Assembly (NCBI RefSeq): GCF_003581585.1
Contig: NZ_QXIR01000031.1
Span: 1 to 58,330 of the forward strand
DNA length: 58,330 bases
Source of the DNA: Bacillus salacetis
GTDB lineage: Bacteria; Bacillota; Bacilli; Bacillales; Bacillaceae_B
Direction: 5' to 3'
In this document: positions 24,941 through 34,547 of the stretch, in pieces
Position numbering within the stretch: position 1 is the stretch's first letter
Layout of the letters: every line of letters starts with the position of its first letter
Notes under the pieces: model-generated
What the model saw: only the letters and a program-made list of their open reading frames with translations
Database searches by the model: none
What the model was told of the DNA's origin: nothing
Program-made: the position numbers and the translations under genes

Positions 24941-26836
24941 ATGGATATTTTAAAAAAGGTTGAAGGCTATCGTGTTGAAGAAGAGAAGCTGAAATGGGAA
25001 GGTACATTTGCAGATTATCTGGATATTATTAAAGAGAGCCCTATTGTAGCTCAGTCAGCACATTCACGTGTGTTCAATATGATCAGGGATGCCGGGGTAG
25101 AAGAGGTTAATGGAAAAAGAAAATATAAATTTTTCAGCAACCAGCTGTTCGGTCTTGAAGAAGCGCTGGAGAGGCTGGTTGAAGAATATTTCCATCCTGC
25201 AGCAAAAAGACTTGATGTCAGAAAGAGGATCCTGCTTCTGATGGGACCGGTCAGCGGAGGGAAATCCACGTTGGTTTCGATGTTGAAGAGAGGTCTTGAA
25301 GCCTACTCGCGGACAGACCGTGGAGCAATTTATGCAATCAAAGGCTGCCCGATGCATGAAGATCCGCTTCATTTGATACCTCAGCATTTAAGAGATGATT
25401 TTTATGAGGAGTACGGTATCAGAATTGAAGGCAATCTGTCACCGTTAAATACTATGAGAGTAGAAAAAGAATACAGCGGGCGGATAGAAGATGTCCAGGT
25501 CGAAAGGGTATTTTTCTCTGAAGATAAGCGGGTCGGGGTCGGTACATTCAGTCCTTCAGATCCCAAATCACAGGATATTGCCGATTTGACGGGCAGCATA
25601 GATTTTTCGACTATAGCTGAATATGGTTCTGAATCAGATCCCCGTGCATATCGCTTTGATGGAGAGTTGAACAAAGCAAATAGAGGATTGATGGAGTTTC
25701 AGGAAATGCTCAAGTGTGATGAGAAGTTCTTATGGCATCTACTTTCACTGACACAGGAAGGGAATTTTAAAGCGGGAAGGTTCGCTCTGATTTCTGCAGA
25801 TGAGCTAGTTGTGGCGCATACGAATGAAACGGAATATAGATCGTTTATTTCAAACAAAAAGAACGAGGCGCTGCATTCAAGGATCATCGTCATGCCTGTG
25901 CCATATAATCTGAAGGTGACACAGGAAGAAAAAATCTATGAAAAGATGATCAACGAAAGCGATGTTTCGGATGTCCATATCGCTCCCCATACCCTCAGGG
26001 TTGCGGCAATGTTCACGATTTTGACCAGGTTGAAGGAACCGAAGCGGGGAGACATCGACTTAATCAAAAAGATGAGGCTTTATGATGGGGAAAGTGTTGA
26101 AGGCTTCAATTCAGCGGATGTGGAAGAGATGAAGAAAGAATACCAGGATGAGGGCATGAGCGGCATCGATCCGCGTTATGTCATCAACAGGATCTCGTCT
26201 ACGATCATCCGTAAAGAAATGGCGTCGATCAATGCACTGGACGTCCTGCGTTCATTGAAAGAGGGGCTCGATCAGCATCCTTCCATTACACAGGAGTTGA
26301 GAGAGAAATACCTGAATTTCATCTCTGTCGCACGGAAAGAGTATGATGATATAGCGAAGAAGGAAGTCCAAAAGGCATTTGTCTATTCGTACGAGGAATC
26401 TGCAAAGACGCTTATGGATAATTATCTGGATAATGTTGAAGCTTATTGTAATAAAGCAAAACTTCGTGATCCATTGACAGGTGAGGAAATAAATCCGGAT
26501 GAAAAGTTGATGCGTTCTATAGAAGAGCAAATCGGAATCTCGGAAAATGCTAAAAAGGCATTCCGTGAAGAAATTCTCATCAGGATTTCAGCCTATGCCC
26601 GCAAAGGGAAAAGGTTCGATTACAACTCTCATGACCGCTTGAGGGAAGCCATCCAGAAGAAGTTGTTTGCCGATCTTAAAGATGTTGTCAAAATCACGAC
26701 TTCATCCAAAACACCGGATGAGCAGCAGCTGAAGAAAGTCAACGAGGTCGTAGCAAGATTGATTGATGAGTATGGATATAATTCAACTTCGGCCAATGAC
26801 TTGTTAAAGTATGTAGGAAGTTTATTGAATCGGTAA
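24941..26836 (+). CDS. prkA: PrkA serine protein kinase / AAA protein
   Basis: 631 residues, the usual length. The N-terminal PrkA AAA domain has the Walker A sequence GPVSGGKST (102-110). Further conserved stretches are YAIKGCPMHEDPLHLIP, GNLSPLNTMRVEKEY and ALISADELVVAHTNETEY. The C-terminal domain resembles a protein kinase. In B. subtilis PrkA is induced in sporulating cells and affects late mother-cell gene expression; reports differ on whether kinase or AAA/protease activity dominates. GGGGAGGT precedes ATG 24941. yhbH follows, as in most Bacilli. Confidence 0.97.
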   Translation: MDILKKVEGYRVEEEKLKWEGTFADYLDIIKESPIVAQSAHSRVFNMIRDAGVEEVNGKRKYKFFSNQLFGLEEALERLVEEYFHPAAKRLDVRKRILLLMGPVSGGKSTLVSMLKRGLEAYSRTDRGAIYAIKGCPMHEDPLHLIPQHLRDDFYEEYGIRIEGNLSPLNTMRVEKEYSGRIEDVQVERVFFSEDKRVGVGTFSPSDPKSQDIADLTGSIDFSTIAEYGSESDPRAYRFDGELNKANRGLMEFQEMLKCDEKFLWHLLSLTQEGNFKAGRFALISADELVVAHTNETEYRSFISNKKNEALHSRIIVMPVPYNLKVTQEEKIYEKMINESDVSDVHIAPHTLRVAAMFTILTRLKEPKRGDIDLIKKMRLYDGESVEGFNSADVEEMKKEYQDEGMSGIDPRYVINRISSTIIRKEMASINALDVLRSLKEGLDQHPSITQELREKYLNFISVARKEYDDIAKKEVQKAFVYSYEESAKTLMDNYLDNVEAYCNKAKLRDPLTGEEINPDEKLMRSIEEQIGISENAKKAFREEILIRISAYARKGKRFDYNSHDRLREAIQKKLFADLKDVVKITTSSKTPDEQQLKKVNEVVARLIDEYGYNSTSANDLLKYVGSLLNR

Positions 26837-26844
26837 ATATGTAG

Positions 26845-26893
26845 AGAAAGAGCTGGCAGCCTGCAGATGGAGACTGCCGGCTTTCTCTTTTTT
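26845..26893 (+). terminator. Terminator of prkA
   Basis: AGAAAGAGCTGGCAG pairs with CTGCCGGCTTTCT (one G-U) and is followed by CTTTTTTT. Confidence 0.85.
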
Positions 26894-27341
26894 TCTCTAC
26901 TTCATAGTAAAATCTGGATATTTTATAGCGGAAATCATGGGATGTGCCAGCTACAGAAATACAGGATTGCCACCAGAAGGAACACTAGCTTGCAGGTTTA
27001 TGTGCTAATTTCAGGGCAGCCTCGCCATACTGATGCAAAAGCCACATGAAACTTTGAAAGAAAAGCGCCCATTTTTCATTATCTTCTCTTTATTACTCAT
27101 AAGAGGATAAAGGTTTTAATACTTATTTATACACATGTTCAAAGAGTTGAATGAGGGCTTGACCATTTTACGGGTGAATGTAAAATTGTCGAAATTATTT
27201 GTAAATTTATTGCCGGTTCTGCATAGTATAGAGTAATCAGCGATAGAATCTATCACTGTTGCTTTTTCTTTTTTTGGCACTCAAGACAGTATATGCAACC
27301 CTATGTATCTTTGTGAAAAATCAAATAAGGAGGGGAAAAGA
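26894..27341. other. Gene-free stretch between prkA and yhbH
   Basis: About 450 bases without a convincing gene. A possible sigma-E-like promoter is GTAAATTT (about 27201) and CATAGTAT (about 27222), 13 bases apart, which would suit sporulation control of yhbH. A short hairpin GATAG/CTATC near 27242 precedes a T-rich run. All weak. Confidence 0.35.
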
Positions 27342-28508
27342 ATGAGTCAAATGGATAATCATCAGTTTGTGATTTCAAAGGAAGACTGGTCCCTCCACCG
27401 CAAAGGCTATGATGATCAGCAAAGACACCAGGAAAAAGTTCAAGATGCCATAAGAAATAATCTGCCCGATTTAATCTCCGAAGAAAATATCATTATGTCA
27501 AACGGCCGGGACGTTGTAAAGATACCGATTCGTTCATTGGATGAGTATAAGATCCGATATAATCATGATAAAAATAAACATGTCGGCCAAGGACAGGGAG
27601 ACAGTCAGGTTGGAGATGTGGTAGCGAGGGACGGCTCACAGCAAAAAGGTCCTGGAAAAGGACAGGGCGCAGGGGATCAGGCTGGAGAAGATTACTATGA
27701 AGCGGAAGTTTCAATGATGGAGATCGAAGAGGCGCTGTTCAGCCAATTGGAACTGCCTAACCTGAAGAAAAAAGAACAAGATGTGCAGACGGTGGAGAAT
27801 ATAGAATTCAATGATATCCGTAAGACCGGGTTAATGGGCAATATTGATAAGAAAAAAACTATGATGTCAGCTTTTAAGCGAAATGCGATCAGCGGTAAAC
27901 CAAGTTTTCATCCTATTTATCAGGAGGATTTGAAATTCAGGACCTGGAATGAAGTGTTGAAGCCTGAATCAAAGGCAGTGGTGCTGGCCATGATGGATAC
28001 CAGCGGATCGATGGGGGTCTGGGAAAAGTATATGGCCAGGAGTTTCTTCTTCTGGATGACCCGCTTCCTCCGTACGAAGTATGAAACAGTAGAGATTGAA
28101 TTCATCGCTCATCATACGGAAGCGAAAGTGGTATCCGAAGAGCATTTCTTTTCAAGAGGAGAAAGCGGAGGTACGATTTGTTCATCAGCTTACCGGAAAG
28201 CACTGGAACTGATCGAGACAAAGTATCAGCCATCGAGGTACAATATTTATCCATTCCATTTCTCAGATGGCGATAACCTGACTTCGGATAACGTAAGGTG
28301 TGTAAAACTGGTCGAAGAACTGATGAAGGTGTCGAATATGTTTGGTTATGGTGAGGTCAATCAGTATAACCGCCATTCCACTCTGATGAGTGCTTACAAA
28401 AATATCAATGATGAACAGTTCCGGTATTTCATCTTAAAGCAAAAAGCCGATGTGTTCCATGCCATGAAAAGCTTTTTCAAACAGGAAGAAAACAAAATGT
28501 ACGCATAA
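27342..28508 (+). CDS. yhbH: YhbH, UPF0229 sporulation/stress protein
   Basis: 388 residues with a von Willebrand A-like domain whose metal motif is MMDTSGSMG, followed by [19 protein letters not shown]. The middle region is Gly/Gln-rich ([28 protein letters not shown]). Partner of PrkA: in other bacteria YhbH/YeaH works with the PrkA-like kinase YeaG. ATG 27342 has AAGGAGGGG upstream; the frame is open to 27303 but without a ribosome site. Confidence 0.96.
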   Translation: MSQMDNHQFVISKEDWSLHRKGYDDQQRHQEKVQDAIRNNLPDLISEENIIMSNGRDVVKIPIRSLDEYKIRYNHDKNKHVGQGQGDSQVGDVVARDGSQQKGPGKGQGAGDQAGEDYYEAEVSMMEIEEALFSQLELPNLKKKEQDVQTVENIEFNDIRKTGLMGNIDKKKTMMSAFKRNAISGKPSFHPIYQEDLKFRTWNEVLKPESKAVVLAMMDTSGSMGVWEKYMARSFFFWMTRFLRTKYETVEIEFIAHHTEAKVVSEEHFFSRGESGGTICSSAYRKALELIETKYQPSRYNIYPFHFSDGDNLTSDNVRCVKLVEELMKVSNMFGYGEVNQYNRHSTLMSAYKNINDEQFRYFILKQKADVFHAMKSFFKQEENKMYA

Positions 28509-28510
28509 AG

Positions 28511-28535
28511 GACAGGGAAACCTGTCTTTTCCTTT
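28511..28535 (+). terminator. Terminator of yhbH
   Basis: GACAGG and CCTGTC pair around GAAA, followed by TTTTCCTTT. Confidence 0.8.
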
Positions 28536-28585
28536 ATCGCTTTAAAGCACCCGGGGACAGTCCCCGGGTGCTTTAAAGCGATAAA
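28533..28585. repeat. Perfect 25-bp hairpin H1 with GGGGACAGTCCCC core
   Basis: Left arm 28533-28557 and right arm 28561-28585 are perfectly complementary over 25 bases with a three-base CAG loop. The core GCACCCGGGGACAGTCCCCG resembles the hairpin at 43483-43523, but the outer arms differ (TTTAAAGC against CATTAACGC). It overlaps the T tail of the yhbH terminator. REP-like palindromes of this type are often mobilised by Y1 transposases; none lies in the window. Confidence 0.85.
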
Positions 28586-28648
28586 GTATTAGAGGGAAAT
28601 GAAATCCTGCGGCGAATTTATTAAAGAAATTACTTTTGGGGGTCCGAT

Positions 28649-29671
28649 ATGGAAAAATGGGTTGAAGAACTTTTTAATGAAGAGATTTTGCAAAAGGCTG
28701 CTGATTATTTTGGCGGGGATATATCCAGTGCTAAAAAGCTGGGGGATTTTGAAAATTACGTATATGAGATACATAAAGATGGCAAACCGTATATTTTGCG
28801 TCTGACCCATAGTTCTCATAGGGACAAGGGCCAAATTGTGGCAGAGCTGGAATGGGTCAACTATCTGCACTTAAAGACAGTAAATGTATCGCCAGCGAGC
28901 CAATCGGCAGGCGGAAATCTTGTGGAGGAAATTCCCGCAGGTGAGTCCTCTTTCTTTGTCTGCCTTCTTGACAAAGCACCAGGGGTACCTGTCGGTGTTC
29001 AATCCGATCTTCTGGGGTCTGCTCTTTACCGGGAATGGGGAAGGACTGTCGGGAAGATGAATAGGGTGACCAGGGATTTCAAAAAGGGAAGTTCACACAG
29101 GGAGCAGTGGTATGATGACGATTTATTGAAGAATATCAGCAGTTATCTTCCTGAAGAAGACCAGGAAATCATTGAAGGAGCAGGTGAAATTATAAAAACC
29201 CTTCACAGTTTTACAACAAATAGGGATGAATACGGGCTGATTCACTCTGACATCCACCTCGGGAATTTCTTTTATCATGAAGGGGAAATACATGTCTTTG
29301 ATTTCGATGACAGCTCCTACCATTGGTTTTCCAGCGATATTGCCATCCCTCTCTATTACTCTACCTGGGGGAAGATGGGGAAAAGCAGCCTTGAAGAGCG
29401 ATCGGCATTCGGGGAAGAATTTTTGACAAACTTCCTGGTTGGCTATTTTAAAGAAAATGAACTTCATGACCAGTGGATCAAGCGCATCCCTGTTTTTTTG
29501 AAATTAAGGGATATTGTACTTTACACAGTGTTTCATAAGAAGTTTGATATTAACAATCTATCAGACAGAGAAGCAGCGGCGGTTGCAGGTATAAGGAAGA
29601 GACTCATGGAAGGTGAACTGATGGTTGAACTGGATTATGATAAAATCCTTAAATCCGTGAAGAATGCGTAA
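28649..29671 (+). CDS. Aminoglycoside-phosphotransferase-like kinase
   Basis: 340 residues of the APH/choline-kinase-like fold. ATP-lobe signs are FENYVYEIHKDGKPYILRLT; the catalytic loop is GLIHSDIHLGNFFY, with Asp as base, and the metal Asp lies in IHVFDFDDSSYHWF. ATG 28649 has GGGGGTCC before it. Natural substrates of such stand-alone homologues in Bacillus are mostly unknown (spore, homoserine or small-metabolite kinases are possible). Resistance cannot be inferred. Confidence 0.88.
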   Translation: MEKWVEELFNEEILQKAADYFGGDISSAKKLGDFENYVYEIHKDGKPYILRLTHSSHRDKGQIVAELEWVNYLHLKTVNVSPASQSAGGNLVEEIPAGESSFFVCLLDKAPGVPVGVQSDLLGSALYREWGRTVGKMNRVTRDFKKGSSHREQWYDDDLLKNISSYLPEEDQEIIEGAGEIIKTLHSFTTNRDEYGLIHSDIHLGNFFYHEGEIHVFDFDDSSYHWFSSDIAIPLYYSTWGKMGKSSLEERSAFGEEFLTNFLVGYFKENELHDQWIKRIPVFLKLRDIVLYTVFHKKFDINNLSDREAAAVAGIRKRLMEGELMVELDYDKILKSVKNA

Positions 29672-29754
29672 GTCCCCCATCTCCTAATCCTTGAAAACAG
29701 TCTGGCGTTATAATACTGTAGAAGAGGCAATGAATAGATACAGGATGTGAGAAA

Positions 29755-30561
29755 ATGGACAAGAAAATAGGATTTATCGGAAGCGGCAATATGGCAAAAG
29801 CAATTTTGGGCGGGCTGCTTTCCTCTGGGGTTGCTGCCTCGGAAAACATCATGGCAAGTGCATTGACCGATGCAACCATTGAATCCATAAAAAAAGAATT
29901 CAACATCAACACAACAAGAGATAATATAAGTGTTGCAGCGGTTTCGGATTACCTCTTTTTAGCGGTAAAGCCGGATCAGTATGCAGGCGTAATCAATGAG
30001 ATGAAAGATCACCTTAAAGAAAATACGATTGTCATTACGATTGCAGCCGGTGTTACTCTGGAGTCATTGGGAGAACAACTTGGCCAAGGTGTAAAGATCG
30101 TCCGTACGATGCCTAATACACCATCCCTGGTCGGGGAAGGCATGAGCGCTTTGTGTCCTAACGAAAAGGTGACCGAAGAAGAAATGGCTCAGGTAGTGGA
30201 ATTGTTTTCAAGCTTTGGAGAGGCAGAGGTGCTTCCGGAAAGTTTGATGGATTCAGTCCCTGCAGTCAGCGGATCATCCCCGGCATATGTATTCATGTTC
30301 ATAGAAGCTCTTGCTGACGGTGCGGTAAAGCAGGGGATATCAAGGGATAAAGCATATAAGATGGCTGCCCAGGCTGTTTTGGGTGCTGCGAAAATGGTGC
30401 TCGAAACAGGGAGCCATCCAGGAGAACTCAAAGATGCAGTCTGCTCTCCAGGCGGCGCAACGATTGAAGCCGTAAGTACCTTGGAGAAGACGGGCTTCCG
30501 GGCTTCCGTCTTATCTGCTATGGAAAGCTGTTATAAAAAATCTTCGAAAATGATCGATTGA
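29755..30561 (+). CDS. proC: Pyrroline-5-carboxylate reductase
   Basis: Final step of proline synthesis: NADPH-dependent reduction of pyrroline-5-carboxylate. 268 residues. Rossmann motif KIGFIGSGNMAKAILGGLL, then LAVKPDQY, IVRTMPNTPSLVGEGM, and the signature region AVSGSSPAYVFMFIEAL with GGATIEAVSTLE. Bacillus often has several paralogues (ProI, ProG, ProH), so the specific one is not assigned. Confidence 0.95.
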   Translation: MDKKIGFIGSGNMAKAILGGLLSSGVAASENIMASALTDATIESIKKEFNINTTRDNISVAAVSDYLFLAVKPDQYAGVINEMKDHLKENTIVITIAAGVTLESLGEQLGQGVKIVRTMPNTPSLVGEGMSALCPNEKVTEEEMAQVVELFSSFGEAEVLPESLMDSVPAVSGSSPAYVFMFIEALADGAVKQGISRDKAYKMAAQAVLGAAKMVLETGSHPGELKDAVCSPGGATIEAVSTLEKTGFRASVLSAMESCYKKSSKMID

Positions 30562-30570
30562 TGTAAAAAG

Positions 30571-30730
30571 GAGGCTGGGACATAACTATTTTGTTAGCGT
30601 CAAAAGTCGAATGCTAATTTCACTTTAGATCTAATTGAATTCAAAAAGCCGAACTATTCTAGAATGCTGAAATAGCATTTTTAAAATAGTCCGGCTTTTT
30701 TAGTTGCTGAAAAGCTTTTGTCCCAGCCTC
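30571..30730. repeat. Inverted-repeat element bounding a bidirectional terminator
   Basis: GAGGCTGGGACA (30571-30582) is the exact inverted repeat of TGTCCCAGCCTC (30719-30730). Inside, AAAAAGCCG...CTATT (from 30643) pairs with AATAGTCCGGCTTTTTT (to 30701), a terminator serving proC and the convergent SIMPL gene. The outer arms GAGGCTGGGACA are a motif seen between genes in many Firmicutes. It could be a small mobile cassette. Confidence 0.7.
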
Positions 30731-31396
30731 TTATTTCATTAATTTATACTTAACCGTCACGCGTGCTGTAATACCGACTTCACCCGGCTGTACAGGAGAA
30801 GTGCTTTCAGCTGCAAGCACAAACGCCTTGGAAGGTCCGGGAACCAAAGGAATGCTGCGGTCTTCATTGATTTCAAGCGGCATGGGGTTCAATGTCATCC
30901 CCGATGACTTGGCAAGGACTTGTGCTTTCTTGAACGCATCTTCATACGCCTTTGATAAAGCCTGCATATAAAAAGTTTGCGGTTCTGCAATAGTGAACTG
31001 GACCCTTTCAATGATATTGGCTCCGCTTTGGACGGCATCATCTATAACTTCCCCGATCTTGTTGATCTCCTTGATTTTCACTGAAAAAACCTGCCTGACC
31101 TCATACCCTTTAAAAACCTGTTTGCCGTCGATAAAGTCATATTGAGGATAAATTTGATAGGTTGAGGTTTGAATATCTTTTTCTTCAATGCCGTTCCGGG
31201 CAAAGGATTTTAAAATGGAATGGCTGATTTCATTATTTTTATGCTGAGCTTCTGACAACTCTTTGTCAGTTGTAACAATTCCGATCTGTGCGACTGCCAT
31301 GTCAGGCTGAACCTCTATGGTTTCATCGCCTGTAACCGTGATAGTCCTTGCGCTTTTCTTATCTGTATGAGTTCGGTAGGGCTGCTGATAATACAT
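30731..31396 (-). CDS. SIMPL-domain (DUF541) protein
   Basis: About 221 residues. The domain starts ARTITVTGDETIEVQPDMAV and ends GEVGITARVTVKYKLMK, with the typical QTSTYQIYPQYDF segment. Relatives (BP26/YggE) are periplasmic or surface proteins that form rings and protect against oxidative stress; this one has no signal peptide. Starts at GTG 31405, ATG 31402 and ATG 31396 are possible; AGGTGA best fits 31396. The gene directly follows the Gly/Pro-rich gene, probably one transcript. Confidence 0.85.
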   Translation of the reverse strand: MYYQQPYRTHTDKKSARTITVTGDETIEVQPDMAVAQIGIVTTDKELSEAQHKNNEISHSILKSFARNGIEEKDIQTSTYQIYPQYDFIDGKQVFKGYEVRQVFSVKIKEINKIGEVIDDAVQSGANIIERVQFTIAEPQTFYMQALSKAYEDAFKKAQVLAKSSGMTLNPMPLEINEDRSIPLVPGPSKAFVLAAESTSPVQPGEVGITARVTVKYKLMK

Positions 31397-31405
31397 ATTC
31401 ATCAC

Positions 31406-31867
31406 CTAAAAGCACTGGAATGAACGAACTCTACGCAAGTCTGTTCCAAAGTAGAACCAGCTGAAACCGGTCCATCTGAAGCCAGCAATCGAATTGCGGC
31501 CGACAAAGGTAGGATAGAACCAGAAGGATTGGCCGCCTCTCATCCAGATGAAGGTGTAGCGGAACAGACATCTTTGGATGGCGCCTGGGTCTACTGCGAA
31601 TGTGGTGGCCCCCTGGCTGCTGGTTGTGGTCAATGTTTGTGCTTGGGCTTGTGATGGCGTGAATGAAGGAGGCGGTCCAGGCGGCTGCTGTCCCTGTCCT
31701 TGTCCCCCTGGCTGTGTTGGCGGGAATCCCGGGAATCCCTGTCCGCCGCCTGGAGGGTAAGAAGGGAATCCCTGCCCTCCGCCGCCCGGTGGAAACGAAG
31801 GGAATCCTGCTCCGCCTTGTCCGGGAGGAAACCCGGGAAATTGCATTTGTCTATAATCATAATACAT
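31406..31867 (-). CDS. Gly/Pro-rich repeat protein with aromatic C-terminal domain
   Basis: 153 residues. The N-terminal half is low complexity, built on GFPSFPPGGGGQGFPSYPPG-type repeats; the centre is QAQTLTTTSSQGATT. The C-terminal 55 residues are rich in Trp, Phe and Tyr (RYTFIWMRGGQSFWFYPTF, GFRWTGFSWFYFG) and end in Cys-Phe. This is the composition of Bacillus spore-coat or surface proteins, though it is sometimes annotated as a transporter. The ribosome site lies in the 3' arm of a hairpin (31877-31916). Confidence 0.75.
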   Translation of the reverse strand: MYYDYRQMQFPGFPPGQGGAGFPSFPPGGGGQGFPSYPPGGGQGFPGFPPTQPGGQGQGQQPPGPPPSFTPSQAQAQTLTTTSSQGATTFAVDPGAIQRCLFRYTFIWMRGGQSFWFYPTFVGRNSIAGFRWTGFSWFYFGTDLRRVRSFQCF

Positions 31868-31876
31868 AAAAAAATA

Positions 31877-31916
31877 CCCCTCTCAAATATAGTCAGTTTC
31901 ACTATATGCAGAGGGG
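31877..31916 (-). promoter_or_regulatory. Hairpin that would sequester the ribosome site
   Basis: On the minus strand CCCCTCT...ATATAGTG pairs with ACTATAT...AGAGGGG, the second arm containing the Shine-Dalgarno sequence GAGAGGGG of the Gly/Pro-rich gene. Seven plus seven base pairs flank small internal loops. If transcribed, it could mask translation; alternatively the DNA palindrome is an operator. Confidence 0.45.
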
Positions 31917-31961
31917 GCTGTTTGGGTGACTGTCACAACCCGGAATTTGTCGAATGTCCCA

Positions 31962-32921
<960 letters not shown>

Positions 32922-32944
32922 TTATGAGTATTTGGTATTTTATA

Positions 32945-32962
32945 TTGTGAAATATTTCACAA
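32945..32962 (-). promoter_or_regulatory. Rex operator of ldh
   Basis: TTGTGAAATATTTCACAA is a perfect 18-bp palindrome identical to the consensus for Rex, the NADH-sensing repressor of fermentation genes in Gram-positive bacteria. Its position just upstream of ldh supports redox control of lactate formation. Confidence 0.92.
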
Positions 32963-33020
32963 TATTAATATAACATATCCTATGAAAAAATGCATGTGAC
33001 AAAATAAAAATTTAACACAA

Positions 33021-33070
33021 AGCAAAAACAGCCTGAACACTCTGAGAGGGTTCAGGCTGTTTTGCTTGCT
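33021..33070 (-). terminator. Terminator of the purine permease gene
   Basis: AAACAGCCTGAAC and GTTCAGGCTGTTT form a perfect 13-bp stem around 11 bases, with A/T runs on both sides. Confidence 0.92.
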
Positions 33071-33072
33071 TA

Positions 33073-34371
33073 TCAGTGAGGCAGGAATGCCAATTGATAC
33101 ATGAATAGGACCGCAAACAGGTATACAAGGGGATGGACTTGTTTCCATTGCCCTTTCACGATTTTCAGCAGTGGATAAGAGATGAACCCAAGCGCAATTC
33201 CAGTAGCGATGCTTGAAGTCAGCGGCATGCTGAGAATGATCAGGAACGCAGGGAAGGCTTCATCAAGTTCACCCCATTTGATATGAGAGATGCTTCCCAT
33301 CATCAGGCTTCCGACAATGATCAGGGCAGGAGCCGTGATGGCGGAGATGCCTGAAACGGCACTTACAAGCGGGCCGAAGAAAGCGGCAGCGATGAATAAG
33401 ACGGACACGGTCAGAGAAGTCAGCCCGGTCCTTCCCCCTGCAGCAACACCCGCAGATGACTCAATATAAGCGGTTGTCGGGCTTGTACCGAACATAGACC
33501 CAATCGTTGTTCCGGCAGAGTCAGCAAGAAGTGCGGCCCTTGCCCTCGGCATTGATTTTCCTTTCATCAATCCCGCCTGTTCAGCAACACCAATCATGGT
33601 ACCTGTTGTATCAAAGATGGTCACAAGAAGGAAAGAGAAAACCACAGCATACAGGCTGTGCTGGAAAACATCAGCAAATGCCGTGATCGGATTTGCCACA
33701 ATCACTCCATCCGGAAGTGAAGGAAGGGAGGCAATCCCTTCGAATTTCAACTCGCCTGTGAAAAAAGCAATAATTCCCGTTACAATCATTCCAAGGAACA
33801 AAGCACCGTGTACATTGCGGACCATCAGGATCAATGTGACAGCAAGACCGATCAAAGCAAGAACTACTGACGAGGAATGAAGGTCGCCGAGTGCTACAAG
33901 GTTCTCAGGGTGGGATGTGATGATCCCGGTCAGGCGCAAGCCGATAAAGGCAATGAATAAGCCGATACCAGCAGTAATTCCATGTTTTAAGTTATCAGGA
34001 ATCGCTTCAATCAATTTTTTCCTGAAAGGAGTCAAAGACAAAATCACAAAGATGATCCCGGCAACAAAAACCGCAGCAAATGCTGTTTCATACGTGATAT
34101 TTTCGTTTGCGCCCACCACTGAATAAGTAAAATAGGCGTTCAACCCCATACCAGGGGCAATGGCAATCGGATAGTTGGCAAACAGGGCCATCCACAAAGT
34201 ACCTACCACGGCAGAAATGATCGTCGCCGTAAATACCTGCTCAAACGGTACTCCGGCATCTGCTAAAATGACCGGGTTGACAATGACGATATATACCATA
34301 GTTAAAAATGTAGTAATCCCTGCAATGATTTCAGTTCTTACATTTGTATTATGATCTTTTAATTTAAACAT
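33073..34371 (-). CDS. Guanine/hypoxanthine permease (PbuG/PbuO, AzgA-like)
   Basis: Purine base importer of the AzgA-like NCS2 group, 432 residues, many membrane helices. The N-terminus NVRTEIIAGITTFLTMVYIV and NYPIAIAPGMGLNAYFTY are diagnostic, as are TIFDTTGTMIGVAEQAGL and FGTSPTTAYIESSAGVAAGG. Upstream are PurBox-like sequences, consistent with PurR control. I looked for a guanine riboswitch in the leader and found none. PbuG and PbuO cannot be separated by eye. Confidence 0.93.
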   Translation of the reverse strand: MFKLKDHNTNVRTEIIAGITTFLTMVYIVIVNPVILADAGVPFEQVFTATIISAVVGTLWMALFANYPIAIAPGMGLNAYFTYSVVGANENITYETAFAAVFVAGIIFVILSLTPFRKKLIEAIPDNLKHGITAGIGLFIAFIGLRLTGIITSHPENLVALGDLHSSSVVLALIGLAVTLILMVRNVHGALFLGMIVTGIIAFFTGELKFEGIASLPSLPDGVIVANPITAFADVFQHSLYAVVFSFLLVTIFDTTGTMIGVAEQAGLMKGKSMPRARAALLADSAGTTIGSMFGTSPTTAYIESSAGVAAGGRTGLTSLTVSVLFIAAAFFGPLVSAVSGISAITAPALIIVGSLMMGSISHIKWGELDEAFPAFLIILSMPLTSSIATGIALGFISYPLLKIVKGQWKQVHPLVYLFAVLFMYQLAFLPH

Positions 34372-34390
34372 AGAGAAACCTCCAAAAAAG

Positions 34391-34428
34391 ACGAACGATT
34401 TTTAAACACAAATTCTATAATATTCGTT
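34391..34428 (-). promoter_or_regulatory. PurBox-like pair upstream of the purine permease
   Basis: Read on the minus strand: ACGAATATT, 14-16 bases, then ATCGTTCGT. B. subtilis PurR binds inverted CGAACNNT/ANNGTTCG boxes about 16 bases apart; the first box here has one mismatch. It lies about 20 bases from the start codon. Confidence 0.55.
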
Positions 34429-34547
34429 TATTTATCATTTTTCAAGAGGGAGAGGAAAATCTCTGAAATTTTTCCCCGCATGACTTCCAAAGGAAACGGG
34501 ACTTCGATAAGATGATATAAATACAAAAGTGAAAGGATGTTCTGGAC

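Noticed and set aside
34372..34547. Guanine riboswitch upstream of the purine permease
   Set aside because: The conserved aptamer core was looked for in the minus-strand leader and not found; only PurBox-like sequences are seen.
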